Below, piece after piece: positions 60,234-64,000 of a stretch of DNA of 64,000 nt; positions within the stretch are counted from its first letter, which is position 1; each line of letters begins with the position of its first letter. The notes beneath the pieces are model-generated. The model searched no databases. It was not told the origin of the DNA and was given only the letters and a program-made list of their open reading frames with translations. The translations under genes and the position numbers were made by a program. Source of the stretch: Paenibacillus odorifer (GTDB lineage Bacteria; Bacillota; Bacilli; Paenibacillales; Paenibacillaceae); contig NZ_CP009428.1 in NCBI RefSeq assembly GCF_000758725.1, positions 5,704,001-5,768,000 of the forward strand, given 5' to 3'.

Positions 60234-60617
60234 TTATTCCTGGGGCATGTTAACAAAATGATGTGCAGGACCTGCAAGGCGGCTAAGCACGAATGAACGC
60301 AGTGGTTCTTCGACTCCAGTCTCCACCAGTGCCTCTTTCATACATTGTAGCCACTCATCAGCACGTTCTGGTGTAATAGGAATATGCATATGCCTTGCTC
60401 TCATCATGGGATGTCCATGTAATTCCGAATAAAGCGGACCCCCGCCAAAAAACTGTGTCAGGAATTGATATTGCTTCTCCAGAACTGGAGTAATATCTTC
60501 AGGGAACAAGGGTCCCAGCTGCGGATGAAGCTGTACCTTGGCATAGAACACTTCCACCAACCGATGTAGTGCTTCAGCCCCCCCTAGATTGTCATATATA
60601 CTCTCATTTGGATTCAT
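60234..60617 (-). CDS. Truncated hemoglobin, group II type
   Basis: A 127-residue globin of the YjbI/trHbO kind, binding O2 or NO through heme. IYDNLGGAEALHRLVEVFYA matches the A-B region, HPQLGPLFPE the C-D part, YQFLTQFFGGGPLYSE the E region and MRARHMHIPITPERADEWL the F helix with the proximal histidine; the C-terminal FVNMP is conserved. No good Shine-Dalgarno precedes ATG 60617. It lies 36 bases upstream of the DUF2225 gene on the same strand; in B. subtilis the homologue YjbI neighbours pepF (yjbG) too. Confidence 0.92.
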   Translation of the reverse strand: MNPNESIYDNLGGAEALHRLVEVFYAKVQLHPQLGPLFPEDITPVLEKQYQFLTQFFGGGPLYSELHGHPMMRARHMHIPITPERADEWLQCMKEALVETGVEEPLRSFVLSRLAGPAHHFVNMPQE

Positions 60618-60721
60618 TGAGGTTACCAGCCTTCTTCCATATTAATGAAACGTTACTTATTTTATTATACCAAAGATAAGCATAACACGGATATCCGTCG
60701 AAAGTGCTCTCTAAACTACAG

Positions 60722-60752
60722 AAAAAAGGCGCTAAACTATAGTTCAGCGCCT
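60722..60752 (-). terminator. Terminator behind 31-aa ORF
   Basis: Perfect stem AGGCGCTGAACTATAGTTTAGCGCCT, six T residues on the minus strand, 12 bases past the stop of the microprotein frame at 60764. Confidence 0.88.
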
Positions 60753-60763
60753 GAAGAGTAAGG

Positions 60764-60859
60764 TTAGTAGGTCCTAAATTCCTCATCACCAGGAGGGACG
60801 AGAGAGACCCGGATTACATATACAAAAGCACAAACGAGAACTCCGGCTATAACGCTCAT
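60764..60859 (-). CDS. Single-helix membrane microprotein, 31 aa
   Basis: A 31-residue frame MSVIAGVLVCAFVYVIRVSL then VPPGDEEFRTY, that is one hydrophobic helix and a polar acidic tail. GGAG is 8 bases before ATG 60859; an alternative ATG at 60865 would add two residues but sits too close to that site. A strong intrinsic terminator directly after the stop implies a real short transcript unit. No similar protein is recognised. It could be a regulatory membrane peptide. Confidence 0.55.
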   Translation of the reverse strand: MSVIAGVLVCAFVYVIRVSLVPPGDEEFRTY

Positions 60860-61029
60860 CGCCATCACTCCATCCCATTTAATCGTGTAACAGAGGGTGC
60901 ATTTATTTATTACATAATATCATAATTCCTGCGAAAAAGCACAGATAATTGTAACCGCTTTCTCCATTTTTTTGTGCTGTTTGTCCCTCTTTTTGCATAC
61001 ATCTAACCATAGACCAGGAGGCGTTAATT

Positions 61030-62292
61030 ATGACTTTTAAAAAGATTGGCGGCCCGCTGCTGGGATTCATATTGGCTGGTTGTATGCTGCTGATGTTACT
61101 TCATCCTGAAGCATCTCTTGCCGCAGCCTTACGTGGCCTGGCCATCTGGTGGGACGTGCTCTTCCCTTCACTGTTTCCATTCTTCGTCATTTCTGAAATC
61201 ATGCTAGGCTTAGGCATTGTCCATCTCTTCGGCGCTTTACTTGATCCACTGATGCGCCCCCTCTTCGGTATACCTGGCAGCGGTGGTTTTGTCGCGGCCA
61301 TGGGATATGTATCAGGATATCCCGTTGGAGCCAAATTAACCGCTAAGCTGCGGGAGCAGAAGCTGATCAGCAGAATCGAAGGTGAACGCCTTGTAGCATT
61401 TACAACCTCCTCCGATCCTATTTTTCTACTAGGGGCGGTATCCGTTGGGTTCTTTCGCGATGCTTCTTTGGGGCTAATATTGGCACTAGCCCACTACGGA
61501 AGTGGCTTAATGGTTGGTCTCCTAATGTCATTTCATGGACGTAAGGAACAAAAGACTCCCACCCAAGACCCAACAAAAAGTAGTTCTGACGCCCCCTCTG
61601 CTCCAGCAAAACAAGGATTCGGCAGAATACATGCCGCACTCCTTGCGATGTCCGAAGCCCGGCGCAAGGATAGACGGAGCTTCGGGGAGCTGTTAAAAGG
61701 AGCGATCCAATCCTCGCTACAGCTTATTATTGTCGTAGGGGGTCTGGTTGTATTCTTCAACGTGCTAATGGAGCTGCTTGCCCGTGCCGGAATCCTGCCC
61801 TCACTATTTAGCCTGGCCGGATCTCTCGTCTCCCTTGTTGGAGGGCCTCCCGAATTAGCTCAGGCCTTGATCAGCGGATTGTTCGAGGTCACCATAGGTG
61901 CTCGTTCTGCTGGTGAAGCCGCTTCTTCCATCCCGCTTCAATTCAAGGTCGCAGCAGCTGCCTTTATTCTCTCTTGGGGCGGATTATCTGTACATGCCCA
62001 AGTCGCCAGTATTTTGAACGGTACCGGGCTGCGTTATCTGCCGTTCTTAACTGCACGACTAATACATGCCATACTCGCAGCAGGTCTCGTGGTGGTGCTA
62101 TGGAAGCCTGTGATGGGATCAGGATTGTCTTCTGCCTGGGTCTCTCTGCCTGCCTCCACTGCCTTTACACCATCAGCCTCAGGTGTCACTGCCAGTCTAG
62201 CTCTACTGAGTCTTATACTAGCCGCTGCTCTTCTAGTGTCACTGCTTATCCCTGCCTTTATGGCAATGCTCCGATTGATGCGCCGAAGTTGA
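61030..62292 (+). CDS. ylbJ: Sporulation membrane protein YlbJ
   Basis: A 420-residue membrane protein with about nine helices, of the nucleoside-recognition (Gate) family. The N-terminal part, MLLHPEASLAAALRGLAIWW then DVLFPSLFPFFVISEIMLG, and GYVSGYPVGAKL match YlbJ. YlbJ (SpoVV) is a sporulation-specific protein reported to carry dipicolinic acid across the mother-cell membrane. A Pro/Ser-rich loop near residues 175-205 separates two membrane blocks. It starts at ATG 61030 after AGGAGG and lies 75 bases before nadK. Confidence 0.9.
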   Translation: MTFKKIGGPLLGFILAGCMLLMLLHPEASLAAALRGLAIWWDVLFPSLFPFFVISEIMLGLGIVHLFGALLDPLMRPLFGIPGSGGFVAAMGYVSGYPVGAKLTAKLREQKLISRIEGERLVAFTTSSDPIFLLGAVSVGFFRDASLGLILALAHYGSGLMVGLLMSFHGRKEQKTPTQDPTKSSSDAPSAPAKQGFGRIHAALLAMSEARRKDRRSFGELLKGAIQSSLQLIIVVGGLVVFFNVLMELLARAGILPSLFSLAGSLVSLVGGPPELAQALISGLFEVTIGARSAGEAASSIPLQFKVAAAAFILSWGGLSVHAQVASILNGTGLRYLPFLTARLIHAILAAGLVVVLWKPVMGSGLSSAWVSLPASTAFTPSASGVTASLALLSLILAAALLVSLLIPAFMAMLRLMRRS

Positions 62293-62366
62293 TTACATAT
62301 TGTGTTCCGGGGCAAGATTGATTATGATCGGTGTATGACGGAATTATATAAAGGAGCTTGTACATC

Positions 62367-63170
62367 TTGAGATATTATGTTCTGGACCGCGGTGATGAGC
62401 TGTCAATCAAACTTGCCGAGCAATTTCACAAGCTGGCGGCGGAGCGGGATTTGCAACTGGATGCCGAGTCTCCGGAAATCGTCATCTCGATAGGTGGAGA
62501 CGGCACAATGCTGCACGCTTTTCATACCTTTATCGACCAGATTCCCAACTTAGCCTTTGTAGGTGTGCACACAGGACACCTCGGCTTCTATGCGGACTGG
62601 CAAGCAGAAGAGCTGCCCACCTTAATCGATTATATGTGCGGAACCGGTGAATCTGAGCCGCAGAAACCGCGTATTGTGAAATATCCATTAATAGAGCTGG
62701 AGATTCACAAAAAATCGGGATCTTCGTCTCACATTGCCCTCAACGAATTTACCCTTAAAGGGGTGGATGGAACTATAATGATCCAAATCGACATCAACGA
62801 TGTCACCTTCGAAATGTTCCGGGGCGATGGACTTTGTATTTCAACTCCCTCTGGCAGTACAGCTTATAACAAAAGCCTAGGGGGCGCTATGGTTCACCCT
62901 TCAATAGAAGCGCTGCAGATTGCCGAAATCGCGTCTATTAACAACCGTGTATTCCGGACAATGGGCTCGCCGCTACTACTGCCAAAGCATCATCATTGTG
63001 ACATTTTTTCATGTAAAAACCAGCGTTTGCTGCTCACCGTAGATCATAACAACATTCCTGTTGATGACCTGATTTCAGTACGCTGTCAAGTTTCAGACAA
63101 AAAAGTCAGCTTCGCAAGATATCGTCCGTTTCCGTTCTGGAACCGTGTCCGTGAAGCTTTCTTAGTCTGA
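62367..63170 (+). CDS. nadK: NAD kinase
   Basis: A 267-residue ATP-NAD kinase that makes NADP+. The catalytic GGDGT is in ISIGGDGTMLHAF (about residue 40-52), and the conserved NEFTLKGVDG and GDGLCISTPSGSTAYNKSLGG follow. TTG 62367 is used because AAAGGAG is 10 bases upstream; TTG 62358 would be too close to it. The homologue in B. subtilis is one of two NadK proteins (PpnKA/PpnKB). It is co-directional with ylbJ. Confidence 0.94.
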   Translation: MRYYVLDRGDELSIKLAEQFHKLAAERDLQLDAESPEIVISIGGDGTMLHAFHTFIDQIPNLAFVGVHTGHLGFYADWQAEELPTLIDYMCGTGESEPQKPRIVKYPLIELEIHKKSGSSSHIALNEFTLKGVDGTIMIQIDINDVTFEMFRGDGLCISTPSGSTAYNKSLGGAMVHPSIEALQIAEIASINNRVFRTMGSPLLLPKHHHCDIFSCKNQRLLLTVDHNNIPVDDLISVRCQVSDKKVSFARYRPFPFWNRVREAFLV

Positions 63171-63182
63171 GATCAGGGGATC

Positions 63183-63219
63183 AAAAAGCTGGAGATTTCA
63201 ATATCTCCGGCTCTTTTTG
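63183..63219 (+). terminator. nadK terminator
   Basis: AAAAGCTGGAGAT/ATCTCCGGCTCTTTT with a TTCA loop and five T residues. Confidence 0.87.
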
Positions 63220-63244
63220 GTGTGACAAAACTAACACCAATTGA

Positions 63245-63274
63245 TAGACATAGAGAGAAATCAAATGGTATAAT
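63245..63274 (+). promoter_or_regulatory. Predicted sigma-A promoter of stalk-domain gene
   Basis: TAGACA, 18-base spacer, perfect TATAAT, 42 bases before the start codon. Confidence 0.5.
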
Positions 63275-63316
63275 GAGGCTATTTTACAAAGAGTTACATA
63301 AAAGGAGAGAGTACTG

Positions 63317-64000
63317 TTGAAAAAATTATTATCCCTCTTGAGCATAAGTCTTCTGGCCCTGATACTGGCGGTCCCGGCTTTTGCTGCTTCAAAACCGATT
63401 GATGTTTATATCAACGGCAGTAAGGTTTCCTTTACCGCAGGAACCCCTTACTTAGCGAACAATTCTGTACTTGTCCCTTTCCGGGTCATCTTCGAAAAGC
63501 TTGGACTGCAGGTGCTTTGGGATGCCAAGACTGGAACAGTAACAGGTAAAAGTTCAAATCTGGCGATCAGCCTGAAAATTGGCAGCAACCGTGCAACCGT
63601 TAACGGAACCGTGAAAAAACTGACCACCGCACCAGTCTCCTCAGCTGGCACTACATACATTCCTTTACGTTTTATCGCAGAGGCAACCGGAGGCACAGCC
63701 GTCTGGAATTCAACCAGCAGAAGCGTGCAAATTACCACCCCAGTATCCAAAGATAAGGACGAAGCAGCAATTACAGCATTAATCCGTTTGTCTAATAAGT
63801 ATTTTAATGAAGAAAAAGCGATTAGCTTCTATTCCCTTATGGATTCAGAATCCTCTAATGCGGAGTCAGTGGCGGATCTCAATGCATCCTTTGAGATTTT
63901 TGATATAAAAAATACTATTGAAAGTTTGGAAATCATTGATATTACAGGCGATGACGCTACTGTTTATACATTGGAAAGCTCTCGTCGGACAGGTGGGGCC
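63317..64000 (+). CDS. Stalk-domain (copper amine oxidase N-like) secreted protein, partial
   Basis: At least 228 residues of a secreted protein cut by the window end. A signal peptide (KKLLSLLSISLLALILAVPA, cleavage after AFA, about residue 23) is followed by the stalk domain of the copper-amine-oxidase-N type, seen as PLRFIAEATGGTAVWN and VLVPFRVIFEKLGLQV. These domains are common in Paenibacillus envelope proteins and are not themselves oxidases. TTG 63317 follows AAAGGAG. The C-terminal part is unknown because it continues beyond the window. Confidence 0.9.
   Translation, partial: MKKLLSLLSISLLALILAVPAFAASKPIDVYINGSKVSFTAGTPYLANNSVLVPFRVIFEKLGLQVLWDAKTGTVTGKSSNLAISLKIGSNRATVNGTVKKLTTAPVSSAGTTYIPLRFIAEATGGTAVWNSTSRSVQITTPVSKDKDEAAITALIRLSNKYFNEEKAISFYSLMDSESSNAESVADLNASFEIFDIKNTIESLEIIDITGDDATVYTLESSRRTGGA

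Overview
The window looks like a chromosomal segment of a spore-forming, low-to-mid GC Gram-positive bacterium, most likely Paenibacillus or a close relative in the Paenibacillaceae. Supporting features are an sda checkpoint gene, an alpha/beta-type small acid-soluble spore protein, a YlbJ-type sporulation membrane protein, a YheC/YheD-type protein, dnaB-dnaI helicase-loading genes, a futalosine-pathway menaquinone gene (mqnE), hemQ, and Firmicutes-type cis-regulators (c-di-AMP, SAM-I and T-box leaders). No phage genes, transposases, CRISPR arrays, rRNA or tRNA genes were seen. The species call is inference, since there is no rRNA to check.

Layout. 1-6.4 kb: a truncated short-chain dehydrogenase, CheX, a LysR regulator, a PHP-family phosphatase, a nitroreductase, a GNAT acetyltransferase, a Tat-exported phosphoesterase and a DUF3891 protein. 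6.6-11.2 kb: the sdhCAB operon with a divergent LysR gene. 11.7-14.0 kb: ktrB-ktrA behind a c-di-AMP riboswitch. 14.3-22.0 kb: a CPBP protease, uvrC, trxA, a small membrane protein and dnaB-dnaI. 22.2-33.4 kb: a redox, heme and Fe-S block resembling the B. subtilis yui/yum/yut neighbourhood (YuiB, HemQ, NDH-2, YumC, sda, IscA, MqnE, YutJ, YuzB, NifU-type YutI). 33.5-36.3 kb: metNIQ behind a SAM riboswitch. 36.4-41.8 kb: a HEPN protein, ctaA, a thioredoxin-like protein, a MurJ/SpoVB-type flippase, DUF456 and a Cof-type phosphatase. 41.9-48.0 kb: two tandem class B penicillin-binding proteins, a CvpA-transglutaminase fusion and a membrane protein. 48.2-55.5 kb: an MFS transporter, a Toprim protein, sco-ctaB, a YfhP-like protein, trpS with a T-box, and an aldose epimerase. 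55.6-64 kb: a spore SASP, pepF, yycC, DUF2225, a truncated globin, a microprotein, ylbJ, nadK and a truncated stalk-domain protein.

Themes. Respiration links many genes: succinate dehydrogenase, two NDH-2-like flavoproteins, menaquinone synthesis (MqnE), heme b (HemQ), heme O/A (CtaB, CtaA) and the copper chaperone Sco all feed one aerobic chain, while IscA, NifU and ferredoxin reductase supply Fe-S and electron transfer. Replication and sporulation meet at sda, whose promoter carries three perfect DnaA boxes.

The least ordinary content is between the genes. There are two unrelated intergenic repeat families, one 179 bp and one 176/177 bp, each present twice. Both are built from four short modules with the same inverted symmetry and nearly the same spacing. 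A third hairpin repeat occurs three times, a long foldback sits near 56.6 kb, a 66-67 bp tandem repeat precedes hemQ, and a 5'-UTR repeat ends exactly in the Shine-Dalgarno sequence of at least five unrelated genes. These are the best candidates for undescribed biology in the window.
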